From contig OZ241998.1 in NCBI GenBank assembly GCA_965204655.1, positions 1,364,001 to 1,428,000 of the forward strand: 64,000 nt of DNA, given 5' to 3'. Every line of letters starts with the position of its first letter. Within the stretch, counting starts at the first letter, position 1. A program made the translations under genes and the position numbers. Below, piece by piece: positions 16,079 through 24,850 of the stretch. A model generated the notes under the pieces. The model was given only the letters and a program-made list of their open reading frames with translations. It had not been told where the DNA came from and did no database searches. The stretch is from CATQHL01 sp965204655. GTDB lineage: Bacteria; Actinomycetota; Acidimicrobiia; Acidimicrobiales; CATQHL01.

Positions 16079-17077
16079 GTGCCCGGGGTGTTCCGCGTCC
16101 CTGCCCAATACCGTCGAATGATCGAGGGCCGCCGAGGACTCAGCTACGTCTATTACTGCATCTGCGGTTTCTTTATGGGCTCCGCCGACTTGGTGCCGGG
16201 CGTTTCCGGCAGCACGGTGGCCCTGCTCGGCGGCCTTTACGAACGCTTCCTGGGCGAACTCAAAAAACTTTCTAGCGCCTTAAGGGCGCTTCTTCTCGGC
16301 AGATGGCAGAGAACCCGCACCCACCTTTCCTCCGTGGAATGGAAGTTTCTCATCCTCCTGCTCGCAGGAGCGGCAGCCGCCTTCCTATCGCTGTCGCGGG
16401 CGATGGGCTGGCTGCTGGAGAACCGCCCGGAGGCAACGGCCGGAGCTTTCTTCGGCCTCGTCGGAGCAAGCGCGCTGGTGGCGGCGCGCACCCTAGGGCG
16501 CTGGCGGACTTGGCTGATACTGCTGTGCGCTGCTGCTGCTGTCGGGAGCGGGTGGGCGTTCGGGCTTAGCGCCTCCCCGGCGACAGACCCCCCGTTGACC
16601 GCCTTCTTCCTGGTCGGAGCGGTAGCAGTGTGCGCCATGCTCCTGCCTGGCGTTTCCGGCTCTTTCGTGATGCTGATGTTCGGCATGTACGCCGCCGTCA
16701 TCAACGCCCTCAGGGAAATCGAGGTCGTTCCCCTAGTACTTGTGACCCTCGGCGTCCTGCTGGGAGCGGCGACCGCCTCGCCGCTCTTGGCGATTTTGCT
16801 GAAACGCCACTACGACGTCCTGATGTCCCTGATCGTGGGGATTATGCTGGGTTCTTTGCGCATTCTCTGGCCTTGGCCTGGGGGCGTCGGAGTGATATCC
16901 TCCGACGCTTCGGAGGCGGTCGACGGCACCGGCTTCGCTTGGCCGGCGGGCGACGAAGTTTTCTGGCCTGTCGTATGCGCGGTCTTGTCCTTTATATTGG
17001 CATTTGTCGCTGGAAACGCCGGCAGACGCCTTTCTTCCCTATCATCCGACAAATCATCTGAGAGCCTTCAAACATGA
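16079..17077 (+). CDS. DUF368 (PopT family) membrane protein, probable undecaprenyl-phosphate transporter
   Basis: A 332-residue polytopic protein starting at GTG 16079; ATG 16118 (MIEGRRGLSY) is also possible. It has two copies of the family motif: ADLVPGVSGSTVALLGGLYE near the N-terminus and LLPGVSGSFVMLMFGMY in the second half, an internal duplication typical of DUF368. Members named PopT have been linked to recycling of undecaprenyl phosphate across the membrane for cell wall synthesis; I transfer that role by family. About nine hydrophobic segments. Eleven bp after sdhB and overlapping sodB by ATGA, so it is in the sdh transcript. Confidence 0.85.
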   Translation: MPGVFRVPAQYRRMIEGRRGLSYVYYCICGFFMGSADLVPGVSGSTVALLGGLYERFLGELKKLSSALRALLLGRWQRTRTHLSSVEWKFLILLLAGAAAAFLSLSRAMGWLLENRPEATAGAFFGLVGASALVAARTLGRWRTWLILLCAAAAVGSGWAFGLSASPATDPPLTAFFLVGAVAVCAMLLPGVSGSFVMLMFGMYAAVINALREIEVVPLVLVTLGVLLGAATASPLLAILLKRHYDVLMSLIVGIMLGSLRILWPWPGGVGVISSDASEAVDGTGFAWPAGDEVFWPVVCAVLSFILAFVAGNAGRRLSSLSSDKSSESLQT

Positions 17078-17664
17078 GCATCGAACTCCCCCCGCTTCCT
17101 TATCCAAACAGCGCGCTGTCGCCTTACATAAGCACAGAGACCGTCGAGTTGCACTACGGCAAACACCACGCAGGCTACGTGAAGAACGTGAACCGCCTGC
17201 TGGCAGGCAGCCCTGATGCGCAAGCGCCCCTGGAAAGCCTTCTCCTCTCCGCTTCCGGCGCCGTCTTCAACAACGCCGCCCAAGTCTGGAATCACACCTT
17301 CTACTGGCAGAGCACCCACCCCGAAGGGGGAGGCAACCCCAGAGGAGAACTGGCTAACGCCCTAACCCGGGACTTTGGCAGCGTGGACAGGTTCCGAGAA
17401 GAGTTCACCGCAGCCGCCTGCGGGCATTTTGGCTCCGGCTGGACGTGGCTGGTCTCGGGGCCCGACGGATTGGAGATCATGACGACCCCCAATGCCGAAG
17501 TGCCTCAGCGTCAGAAAAGAACTCCCCTTCTGACTCTCGACGTCTGGGAACACGCCTATTACCTTGATTACCAAAACGCCCGAGCGGCCTACGTGGAGAC
17601 CTGGCTGGAACGCCTGATCTGCTGGGAACACGCCGAGGGAATTCTCCAGCAGGTGACCGACTAA
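17074..17664 (+). CDS. sodB: Superoxide dismutase, Fe type
   Basis: A 196-residue Fe/Mn-SOD. Metal ligands are H27 (ELHYGKHHAGY), the His in NHTFYW, and Asp and His in LTLDVWEHAYYLDYQN. The outer-sphere glutamine is in FNNAAQVWNHTFYW and the later segment is TTPNAEVP, the pattern of iron rather than manganese enzymes. There is no signal peptide, so it is cytoplasmic. Its ATG overlaps the PopT stop (ATGA). Co-transcription with succinate dehydrogenase would place superoxide removal next to a respiratory source of superoxide. Confidence 0.95.
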   Translation: MSIELPPLPYPNSALSPYISTETVELHYGKHHAGYVKNVNRLLAGSPDAQAPLESLLLSASGAVFNNAAQVWNHTFYWQSTHPEGGGNPRGELANALTRDFGSVDRFREEFTAAACGHFGSGWTWLVSGPDGLEIMTTPNAEVPQRQKRTPLLTLDVWEHAYYLDYQNARAAYVETWLERLICWEHAEGILQQVTD

Positions 17665-17727
17665 AACACCCGCTCCCCTTGGCCGGCCCGCCCCAGCCCC
17701 TTCGGTAAGCCCCTGGGAGGGAAGCCC

Positions 17728-18144
17728 GTGGCGCCTTTTCTGAGCGCGGAGTGGCTCGACGACCTTAACGAGGCGTTGCAGTCAATCTCCTGCGACGAAG
17801 TCTCAGACGTCCCTCTCATCGTCCAACACCTGATCAGACGTCCCGACGAAGGACAAGCCGCTTTCTACGTCACCATCAGCATCCAAGGGGCTTCGGCTTC
17901 GCTCGGAGTAAATCCCGACGCCACTGTCGTCTATCGCCACGACCTTGAAGTCGCCGAGGGAATAGCGAAAGGAAAACGCGACGCCCACGAGGAGTTTCTC
18001 CTAGGCAGGCTCACCTTCTCCGGCGATCCCCTGCAGCTTCTCACGCATGGGGCGGCCCTGAAGGCGCTCCAGGATTGCCTTCGCCGAGCCGGAAGCCCGC
18101 AGCGGGGTGACGTCGGAGGTGACGTCTCTGCGCCTCAGCGCTGA
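17728..18144 (+). CDS. SCP2 sterol-transfer-like protein
   Basis: A 138-residue small protein starting at GTG 17728, 63 bp after sodB. The pattern AAFYVTISIQGASASLG followed by DATVVYRHDLEVAEGIAKGK and EEFLLGRLTFSGDPLQLL resembles the SCP2-like lipid-binding fold, in which the phrase 'A..G.....A...GRL...GD...L' is typical. No signal peptide. Such single-domain SCP2 proteins are common in actinobacteria and their ligands are mostly unknown. It may be the last gene of the sdh-popT-sodB unit. Confidence 0.7.
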   Translation: MAPFLSAEWLDDLNEALQSISCDEVSDVPLIVQHLIRRPDEGQAAFYVTISIQGASASLGVNPDATVVYRHDLEVAEGIAKGKRDAHEEFLLGRLTFSGDPLQLLTHGAALKALQDCLRRAGSPQRGDVGGDVSAPQR

Positions 18145-18231
18145 AACAAGATCCCCTGTCCCTAGGCGCTCCGGGGGAGGGGACGCCGGCGCCTCCCATA
18201 CGTACCCTCGCAGGTACCCCTTGGAGTGCGC

Positions 18232-19203
18232 TCAGGTCGAGAGCGCAGAAAGGTCGGCGTCGACCATAAGCGCCACTAGATCTTCGAAGCCCACGGTGTG
18301 CTTCCAACCCAGCGTTTCGCGCGCCCTAGAAGGGTCGGAGATGAGGTGAGCAATCTCGATGGGACGCATCAGCGCAGGATCGCAACGGACATGCTCACGC
18401 CAGTCCAACCCGACTTGGGCAAAGGCGCGCTCGCAGAACTCCCTGACAGAGTGCGACTCGCCGGTGCCAACGACGAAGTCCTCCGGTTCGTCCTGTTGGA
18501 GCATCATCCACATAGCTTCCACGTAGTCGGCCGCGTACCCCCAGTCGCGGCAGGCATCGAGGTTGCCCAAAGCAACATGGCTGCAACGCCCCCGGGCAAT
18601 CGAAGCTACCGCCTTGGTGATCTTCCTGGTCACGAACTCTTCGCCTCTGCGCGGGCTCTCGTGGTTAAACAGGATTCCGCTCACCGCGAACAACCCATGC
18701 GCCTCCCTGTAGATGCCGGTCAAACAATGTCCCATGGTCTTTGCGCATCCGTACGGAGAAAATGGACGCAGAGGCGAGTTTTCGTTCTGAGGCAGGGAGG
18801 AGGAGCCGAACATCTCCGAAGAGGACGCTTGATAGAAGCGAGCCGTCGGACAGAAACAGCGCAGGGCCTCCAGCAGACGCAGCAAACCCAGGGCGGTGCT
18901 GTCCACAGTCTGCTCCGGCACCTCAAACGACACCCCCACGTGGCTCTGGGCCGCAAGGTTGTAGACCTCATGAGGCTGGATCTCACTCAACAAGCGGCCC
19001 AACGAGCCTCCGTCGCCCATGTCGGCTCTGTGCAGATGAAACTTGTCAGCCGCTTCCCCGGAAAAAATTCCGTCAAGCCGGGAGCGATCCTCTGCGGAAG
19101 TCCGCCTCGCCACACCGTGAACTTCATACCCTTTAGCCAGGAGAAACTCTGCTAGATAAGAGCCGTCCTGGCCGGTTGCTCCGGTTATCAAGGCCTTCCA
19201 CAC
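18232..19203 (-). CDS. gmd: GDP-mannose 4,6-dehydratase family protein
   Basis: A 323-residue extended SDR. GTG 19203 gives the family N-terminus MWKALITGATGQDGSYLAEF; longer starts to 19242 add a non-family stretch. The NAD(P) motif GATGQDG, R-R-T-S after strand 2 (VARRTSAEDRS), catalytic SSSEMFG and YGCAK (YxxxK) and the NHESPRRGEEFVTRKI segment are diagnostic for Gmd. It converts GDP-mannose to GDP-4-keto-6-deoxymannose, a precursor of fucose- or rhamnose-type sugars on surface glycans. No partner epimerase/reductase is adjacent. Confidence 0.88.
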   Translation of the reverse strand: MWKALITGATGQDGSYLAEFLLAKGYEVHGVARRTSAEDRSRLDGIFSGEAADKFHLHRADMGDGGSLGRLLSEIQPHEVYNLAAQSHVGVSFEVPEQTVDSTALGLLRLLEALRCFCPTARFYQASSSEMFGSSSLPQNENSPLRPFSPYGCAKTMGHCLTGIYREAHGLFAVSGILFNHESPRRGEEFVTRKITKAVASIARGRCSHVALGNLDACRDWGYAADYVEAMWMMLQQDEPEDFVVGTGESHSVREFCERAFAQVGLDWREHVRCDPALMRPIEIAHLISDPSRARETLGWKHTVGFEDLVALMVDADLSALST

Positions 19204-19304
19204 CAAAATCAGCCTAAGCCGCCGAATCAGGGCTTGCATCAAAGGCGGAAATCGGGCATAATGTCTTTGGCAACGGGGGCGGCGCCACCAAGGTTAACAA
19301 TCGC

Positions 19305-22300
19305 TTGAAAAATTCAAGTTTGCGCGCACGCGCCGTCGCTTTCATGCTTTTCGTCGGCGCGGCTCCCGCACTGCTCCTCGCGCCAACGCTCACCAACCCG
19401 ACGGCAGGTCAGTCCGCCGGATTCGGTATCTCCAATCTCGCCGCGGGCGATTCGGTGACTTTCCAAGGGGGTGGCTGGGGTCATGGCGTGGGAATCAGCC
19501 ACTACGGAATGAAGCTTCGCGCCGAAGCCGGTCAAAGCGCAAGCCAGATCCTGGCTTTCTATTACCCAGGGACTACCCTCGCCACCGGCTGGACGCAGAA
19601 CGACCTCAAGGTTCTGCTGGCGACCGCTCGAGACAGCAGCCGTTTCCGACCCCGAGGGGCTTTCGAGATCACCATTGACGGCGTCTCCGTCTACACCTCC
19701 TCACAAACGCAACTCTTCACAGTCGGTCTCAGCGGCGGAATTTGGACTGCAAGCACGTCAGACGGCGTAAACATGTGTCCCGAAACGGGGTGCGCCGGGG
19801 GGGTCTTTCGCATCATCACCGCCGACGGAACACCTGTGGAAACCTCGTCCACGAGACGCTCCTACTCGCACGGACAGATGGAACTGACCAAGCTCACGGA
19901 GAGTTCCTACCGCATCGTCCTGGCCTCGCTCCCCATAGAAGACTACTTGAAGGGAATCGCCGAAATCCCGCCGACCTGGCCCACGGAATCGCTTCGGGCG
20001 CAGGCAGTGGCCTCTCGGACCTACGCCCTTCACATCACCTCCTGGCGACGGAGCGATGCGGGCTGGAGGGCACCCTTTGAGCTCTACGCCAACACCTACC
20101 ATCAGGTCTACGCGGGCAATGATCGTGAGGCGGCTCCGAACGCCGCTCCTTGGCTGAACGCAGTGCAGGACACCGCCGGACAGATACTCACCTACGGCAA
20201 TCAGCCCATCCTGGCAGCCTTCACCACGTCCAACGGCGGATACACCGAAAACAGCGGCTACGCCTTCACCAAGAGCCTCCCGTACCTGACCGCAACCCCC
20301 GATCCTTACACCTCCGCAGATCCATTCGCCAACTGGTCGCGCACCTACAGCGTCGCCGCTCTCAGCAAATGGCTGAACCGGACAGGCGATACCAGCGTGG
20401 GCACGCTCCAGAGCATTCAGGTAAGCGGAAACATCAGCCCTTCGGGGCGAATTGACCGAGCGACGGTGCATCTCACAGGAACGTCCGGCTCAAAGAGGGT
20501 CTCCGGCGCCCGTCTAGTGAGCGCCATCAACGCCGGCGCCAAGGCGGACGGCCTCCCGGAACTCCCCGGATCGAACGGCAGAGGCGGCCACCTGATGTCC
20601 ACGAAACTGACCTTCGGCAAAGCCACTTCCACAGGCCTGCCCCCGCCCATTGAGCAGGCCGCCCCAACCCCTCCCTCTGCGTCTGCTGCGCCGACCACCA
20701 CTCCGGTGACCCAGCCATCCGTGCCTCAGGGAGTTTCAGTCACCCCCGGCGCCGAAGAACTCCTCGTCAGATGGTCGGCGCCTGCCTCTAACGGCGGAAG
20801 CAGCAACCTGATTTACGTCGTCACCTGGCGCACCGGAGACGGCAGCTCTCAGCACCACGAAACCTCCGCCACCAGCCTTCGCATCGGCCAGTTAACCAAC
20901 GGTGCCCGCTACGAAGTCTCGGTCGCCGCTAAGAACCAGTCAGGGCGCTCCGCCCCGGTCGCTTCTTCGGGGACTCCGCTGTCACCACCCGGCGCACCCT
21001 TGAACGTTGCGCTTTCTCGCGGCAACGGATTTCTCGACGTAACCTGGTCGCCCCCTGGACAGAACGGGGGGCGTGCGATATCCGGCTACGAGGTCGCCTG
21101 GCAGCCGGAGGGCGGTGGCGTCGTCTCGGCGTCCACGTCAACGCTCGGCTACCGAATCGGCGACTTAAAAAACGGGGTCACATACTCCGTTTTTGTGAAA
21201 GCCCGCAACGAAGTGGGCGCCTCGCAGCCAAGTCAAACGCAGCGCATGACCCCGGCGAAGGCGCCTGGAAAACCCGAAGGCGTGTCCGCGGACGCCCACG
21301 ACGGCCACATCCACGTAAATTGGCAGCCCCCCAAAGACAACGGCGGTCTGGAAATCAACGGCTACTTGGTCTCCGTTACGCCTGCGGGCGGAGAAACCAA
21401 GACGTTCGAAGCCGCCGCCGGAAGCAACACCTACGATGTCCCAGAACTTCTCAACGGTCTCGCCTACTCCATCCACGTGGCGGCAAGAAACATCGTGGGG
21501 ACGTCTTCTCCTTCCGCGAACGTGAGCGCCACTCCCGCAGGACTGCCCTCCTCCCCCCGGGAGGTGTTCGCGAGCCGCGGCGACGGCAGGATCAGCGTCA
21601 GTTGGGAACCTCCGTCGGACAACGGCGGTCTAGAGATAGAGGGTTATGAGGTCTCCTGGGAGCCAGCATCCAACCCCGAAGCGAATCCCGAAGACGCCGG
21701 TGCGTCGGGGGGCTCGGCTGCTCTGACAGCCGGAGACGACGACCACACGATCGAAGGACTAATAAACGGAGTCACCTATTCGGTGTCTGTCTCAGCCCGC
21801 AACCAACTGGGAAGTTCTGAACCTTCTACGCCGATCGAAGCCACCCCGGCCGGTCTGCCAGGCGCCCCAGGGAAAGTCACGTTGACCCGCGGCGACGCAA
21901 GCATCGACGTCGCCTGGGCTCCCCCCAAAGACGACGGCGGCATGGAAGTGATCGGCTACACGGTCACGTGGTCACCCCTGACGGGGGAGGGCGCAGGAGT
22001 TCAAGAGCCATCCAGCATGGACGTGGAAACGCCCGGCTACCGCATCGCGAGTCTCACGAACGGCGTTACCTACTCAGTAGCCGTCAAGGCCAACAACGAA
22101 GTAGGGATTTCCACCTCTTCAGAAGAACTCCGCACCACGCCCATCACTACGCCTGGTCACTCGCGGGGCGTGAAGGTCGTCCACAGGTCGGAGGCCTTGG
22201 AAATCACCTGGGAGCCTCCCGCCGAAGACGGCGGCAGCCCAGTAAGCAGTTATACGATCACGTGGGTGCCTCTGGAAACCTCAGAGGTGGAGGGCGAAGA

Positions 22301-22733
22301 GAGCGAAGAGGTCGGCGAAAAGAAGGAAGCAACCTCTACCGGCACTAGTTTCATCATCTCGGATCTCACCGAAGGCGCGACCTACCGGATCACCCTGACG
22401 GCAAACAACGAAGCCGGAGCGTCGCGTTTCGTCTCCGCGGCCGAGGCCACTGCCCGCAAGACAGCCCCAGCCGAAGAAACCGAGGGGGAAATCGCCGCAG
22501 TCCAACTCGCTAAGGAAGCCGAAGATCCTGTGCTGCTCGCCCAGGCCATACGGACATCAGCTACCAAGCGCTCCCAGGAGTCGGGGAAACTTCAGCCCTC
22601 CATATCAAATCCGACCTGGAACCGGTCGCCCAGCAACGGAATGGCCACGCTCACGCTTACCGCCTTGAGCTTGGCCCTGTTCGGATCGCTCCTGCTGCTG
22701 ACCCGCCTCCCAGGCAGAGCGCGCCGGGCCTAG
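19305..22733 (+). CDS. SpoIID/LytB-domain surface protein with six fibronectin type III repeats
   Basis: A 1142-residue protein starting at TTG 19305. Signal peptide (about 1-35), then a SpoIID/LytB domain (about 45-400) with GGGWGHGVGISHYGMKL, IEDYLKGIAEIPPTWP and ESLRAQAVASRTYAL; the glutamate in AEIPP corresponds to the catalytic position of SpoIID lytic transglycosylases. A Pro/Thr/Ala linker is followed by six Fn3 modules of ~95 residues (each with W..P..NGG..I.GY and NG..Y...V.A.N..G), an acidic Glu-rich stretch, and a C-terminal membrane helix plus RRA tail. Probably a cell-wall-active, membrane-anchored protein exposed outside. Its stop overlaps the stop of the convergent gene. Confidence 0.88.
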   Translation: MKNSSLRARAVAFMLFVGAAPALLLAPTLTNPTAGQSAGFGISNLAAGDSVTFQGGGWGHGVGISHYGMKLRAEAGQSASQILAFYYPGTTLATGWTQNDLKVLLATARDSSRFRPRGAFEITIDGVSVYTSSQTQLFTVGLSGGIWTASTSDGVNMCPETGCAGGVFRIITADGTPVETSSTRRSYSHGQMELTKLTESSYRIVLASLPIEDYLKGIAEIPPTWPTESLRAQAVASRTYALHITSWRRSDAGWRAPFELYANTYHQVYAGNDREAAPNAAPWLNAVQDTAGQILTYGNQPILAAFTTSNGGYTENSGYAFTKSLPYLTATPDPYTSADPFANWSRTYSVAALSKWLNRTGDTSVGTLQSIQVSGNISPSGRIDRATVHLTGTSGSKRVSGARLVSAINAGAKADGLPELPGSNGRGGHLMSTKLTFGKATSTGLPPPIEQAAPTPPSASAAPTTTPVTQPSVPQGVSVTPGAEELLVRWSAPASNGGSSNLIYVVTWRTGDGSSQHHETSATSLRIGQLTNGARYEVSVAAKNQSGRSAPVASSGTPLSPPGAPLNVALSRGNGFLDVTWSPPGQNGGRAISGYEVAWQPEGGGVVSASTSTLGYRIGDLKNGVTYSVFVKARNEVGASQPSQTQRMTPAKAPGKPEGVSADAHDGHIHVNWQPPKDNGGLEINGYLVSVTPAGGETKTFEAAAGSNTYDVPELLNGLAYSIHVAARNIVGTSSPSANVSATPAGLPSSPREVFASRGDGRISVSWEPPSDNGGLEIEGYEVSWEPASNPEANPEDAGASGGSAALTAGDDDHTIEGLINGVTYSVSVSARNQLGSSEPSTPIEATPAGLPGAPGKVTLTRGDASIDVAWAPPKDDGGMEVIGYTVTWSPLTGEGAGVQEPSSMDVETPGYRIASLTNGVTYSVAVKANNEVGISTSSEELRTTPITTPGHSRGVKVVHRSEALEITWEPPAEDGGSPVSSYTITWVPLETSEVEGEESEEVGEKKEATSTGTSFIISDLTEGATYRITLTANNEAGASRFVSAAEATARKTAPAEETEGEIAAVQLAKEAEDPVLLAQAIRTSATKRSQESGKLQPSISNPTWNRSPSNGMATLTLTALSLALFGSLLLLTRLPGRARRA

Positions 22734-23893
22734 GAAAGCAGCGGAGCCGGGGCGCACAACCCTTCAAGCTCCACCACTTCTATGCGGTCTCGGTTCTCCC
22801 AGGTGACCTCGTTGGCGGGGTCTCGCCTGATGCGGTACTCGCGGAAAGTCATGTTGCTCGCATCAAACGTCAACAACCTCCCTCGCAGGACGTCGCCGTG
22901 CTCCAAGACGATCTTCAGCGCCTCCAGGGCTTGAAGAGAACCCACCACCCCCGGCAGCACCCCCAGCACGCCAGCTTCGGCGCAAGAAGGCGCCAACTCG
23001 CTCGGAGGCGGCTCGGCCACTAGGTCGCGATAGGTCGGACCCTCCTTGGGATCAAAAACGGTGACCATCCCTTCAAAGCGGAAGATAGAGCCGTGCACAA
23101 CGGGAATCCCCAACTTCACCGAAGCATCATTGAGCATGTAGCGGACCGGGAAGTTGTCGGCGCCGTCGACAATCACGTCGTAGCCCTCAATGATTGAAAG
23201 AATGTTGTGGGCGTCTAGACGAACGTCGTGCCCCACCACGTTCACGTCGGGGTTGAGTTCCGTGATGGTCTTCTTGGCGGAGTCGACCTTGCGCTCCCCC
23301 ACCCTGTCCTGATTGTGAAGAATCTGGCGCTGAAGATTGGAGGCGTCCACCACGTCCATGTCAACCACGCCGATCGTGCCCACGCCCGCTGCTGCCAAAT
23401 AGATCGCAGCCGGCGATCCCAAACCTCCAGCGCCTAGGCAGAGGACCTTGGCGTCAAGGAGTCGCGTCTGGCCTTCCTCTCCCACCTCAGGTAGAAGGAT
23501 GTGGCGGTGATAGCGGTTGCGCTGCTCCGGACTCAGAGATCTTGGCGCCGCCCACTCACGGCCTTCGTCCTTCCACTTGTTGAAGCCGCCGTCCATTGAG
23601 ACCACGTCCGTGTAGCTGAAAACCTGCAGCGTCTCAGCTGCAAACGCCGAGCGGACCCCGCCTGCGCAGTAGACCACCACCGGAACGTCCCGGCTCACGC
23701 GGGCCTCAACGTTCGCCTCGAGGTGACCTCGCGGAATGTGTACGGAGCCTGGGATGGTGCCTTGCTCGTACTCGTCGGGCTCACGCACGTCTAAGAAGAC
23801 CGCTCCCTGATCTCGAAGCCTTTCTCCTTCGGCGGTGTCCACCTCTTGGACCCTGGACTTCACGTCCGTGAGAATTTCCCTGAAAGTAGCCAC
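22730..23893 (-). CDS. Rhodanese-ThiF/MoeB-like sulfur-carrier adenylyltransferase (inverted domain order)
   Basis: A 387-residue protein. Residues ~15-115 are a rhodanese domain with active-site loop CAGGVRS; residues ~125-385 are an E1-like MoeB/ThiF domain with LCLGAGGLGSPAAIYLAAAG (ATP site), DASNLQRQI and the catalytic-cysteine segment PSCAEAGVLG. The zinc-binding CxxC pairs of E. coli MoeB are absent (TYRDL in place of CYRCL), as in mycobacterial MoeZ. MoeZ/MOCS3 proteins have ThiF first and rhodanese last; here the order is reversed. It likely adenylylates and thiolates a sulfur-carrier protein (molybdopterin, thiamine, cysteine or thiolated tRNA pathway). The partner is not in the window. 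Confidence 0.88.
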   Translation of the reverse strand: MATFREILTDVKSRVQEVDTAEGERLRDQGAVFLDVREPDEYEQGTIPGSVHIPRGHLEANVEARVSRDVPVVVYCAGGVRSAFAAETLQVFSYTDVVSMDGGFNKWKDEGREWAAPRSLSPEQRNRYHRHILLPEVGEEGQTRLLDAKVLCLGAGGLGSPAAIYLAAAGVGTIGVVDMDVVDASNLQRQILHNQDRVGERKVDSAKKTITELNPDVNVVGHDVRLDAHNILSIIEGYDVIVDGADNFPVRYMLNDASVKLGIPVVHGSIFRFEGMVTVFDPKEGPTYRDLVAEPPPSELAPSCAEAGVLGVLPGVVGSLQALEALKIVLEHGDVLRGRLLTFDASNMTFREYRIRRDPANEVTWENRDRIEVVELEGLCAPAPLLS

Positions 23894-23923
23894 GTCTCCT
23901 CCCTTGTACTTGTTTGTCCGGTG

Positions 23924-23955
23924 TCTTTCCTAGCTGGGGTCTTTCCTAGCTGGGG
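23924..23955. repeat. Perfect 16-bp tandem duplication
   Basis: Two head-to-tail copies of TCTTTCCTAGCTGGGG at 23924-23939 and 23940-23955, in the leader between the rhodanese-ThiF gene and the plus-strand gene at 24200. Probably a replication-slippage duplication. Function unknown. Confidence 0.8.
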
Positions 23956-24074
23956 TGGCTCGCGGCTTGTCGCTTGCGAAAGCCGCTCCCCTGGAGTTTA
24001 CCTGCGAAATCGACTAGACGAAGGCGGTCGGACATAGGGACTCGGGATAGCCAAAAAGCGCATAAAACTTTGGG

Positions 24075-24104
24075 TTGTCAAATAGACATTGGTAGATATA
24101 GAAT
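24075..24104 (+). promoter_or_regulatory. Sigma70-type promoter in AT-rich region
   Basis: TTGTCA (24075-24080), an 18-bp spacer and TAGAAT (24099-24104; TATAGA at 24097 is an alternative with 16 bp) form a good -35/-10 pair for the gene at 24200. The stretch 24050-24170 is strikingly AT rich in a high-GC genome. Two AAGGAG motifs follow (the second at 24186-24191, 8 bp before the ATG) within a repeated ACAAGGAGAC, giving the strongest ribosome-binding site in the window. Confidence 0.55.
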
Positions 24105-24199
24105 AACCTAAATTATATAAAATTGATTGATATAACGACTAATGAACTAGAGAATAGTGAATTAGAAAACAAGGAGACAGCAAACAAGGAGACGAACGG

Positions 24200-24850
24200 A
24201 TGAACCAATCAGCACTCACCGAAGCACTTGCTCTCAAGCAGAACGGAGCAGAGCCGCAGCAAAATGGCAAACGCCCGGACTATCCGCCCGACTCCCCGAT
24301 GCTGTGGGTGGAATCCTGGGACGACCCCAGCCTGCAGACCTACGGGCATCATCCCCGGTCGCCATACGTGGAACTCTTCTGGCTGGGCGCGCTCGGTCCT
24401 TCCGCTACTTGGCTTCTGAGAAGGCTTTCCCTGCTCATAGAGAAGTTCCCTGCAGGCTTCGAACTCGACGCCAGCGAGTGCGCCCGCGAAATCGGTTTAA
24501 GCGGGCGGTCTGCTCTCAAGTCCGCCTTTGGGAAAGCGCTGGAGCGCTGCTGCCGATTTGGCCTGATGCAAAGGGGCGACAACTCCACCCTCTTCGTCAG
24601 GAGCCGCCTTCCGAGCGTCTCCCCCAGGATGATCGAGCGCATGCCTGAAGTTCTGAGACAAGCACACCAGAAGTGCATCCGCTCGATGGGCTCAAGTTGG
24701 GCAAAAAGCGAGATTGAACGCGCCAAGAAGATTGCGGCCGTGCTGCACGAATGCGGGGATTCGCCCGAACAGATCGAAAGCCACCTGCACGCTTTGCAGA
24801 TCCACCCTGCCCTGGCGTTTGAGGCCAGTCGTTGGGCAATTCCCACATAG
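24200..24850 (+). CDS. Actinobacterial conserved protein with probable winged-helix fold
   Basis: A 216-residue protein from ATG 24200 with a strong Shine-Dalgarno sequence. It begins with a variable tail, then the block PMLWVESWDDPSLQTYGHHP, SPYVELFWLGALGPSATWLL, and a helical region LDASECAREIGLSGRSALKS that looks like a helix-turn-helix or winged-helix recognition segment. The last part is helical and basic. From memory this architecture is widespread and uncharacterised in Actinomycetota. No membrane segment. It stands alone behind an AT-rich promoter, suggesting high or independently controlled expression. A DNA-binding role is inferred, not shown. Confidence 0.7.
   Translation: MNQSALTEALALKQNGAEPQQNGKRPDYPPDSPMLWVESWDDPSLQTYGHHPRSPYVELFWLGALGPSATWLLRRLSLLIEKFPAGFELDASECAREIGLSGRSALKSAFGKALERCCRFGLMQRGDNSTLFVRSRLPSVSPRMIERMPEVLRQAHQKCIRSMGSSWAKSEIERAKKIAAVLHECGDSPEQIESHLHALQIHPALAFEASRWAIPT

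Noticed and set aside
18145..18231. Terminator between the SCP2-like gene and gmd
   Set aside because: GC-rich partial palindromes exist, but none gives a clean stem with a following T tract.
18298..19155. Plus-strand open frame of 285 codons opposite gmd
   Set aside because: Antisense shadow of a conserved SDR gene with all catalytic motifs on the minus strand.
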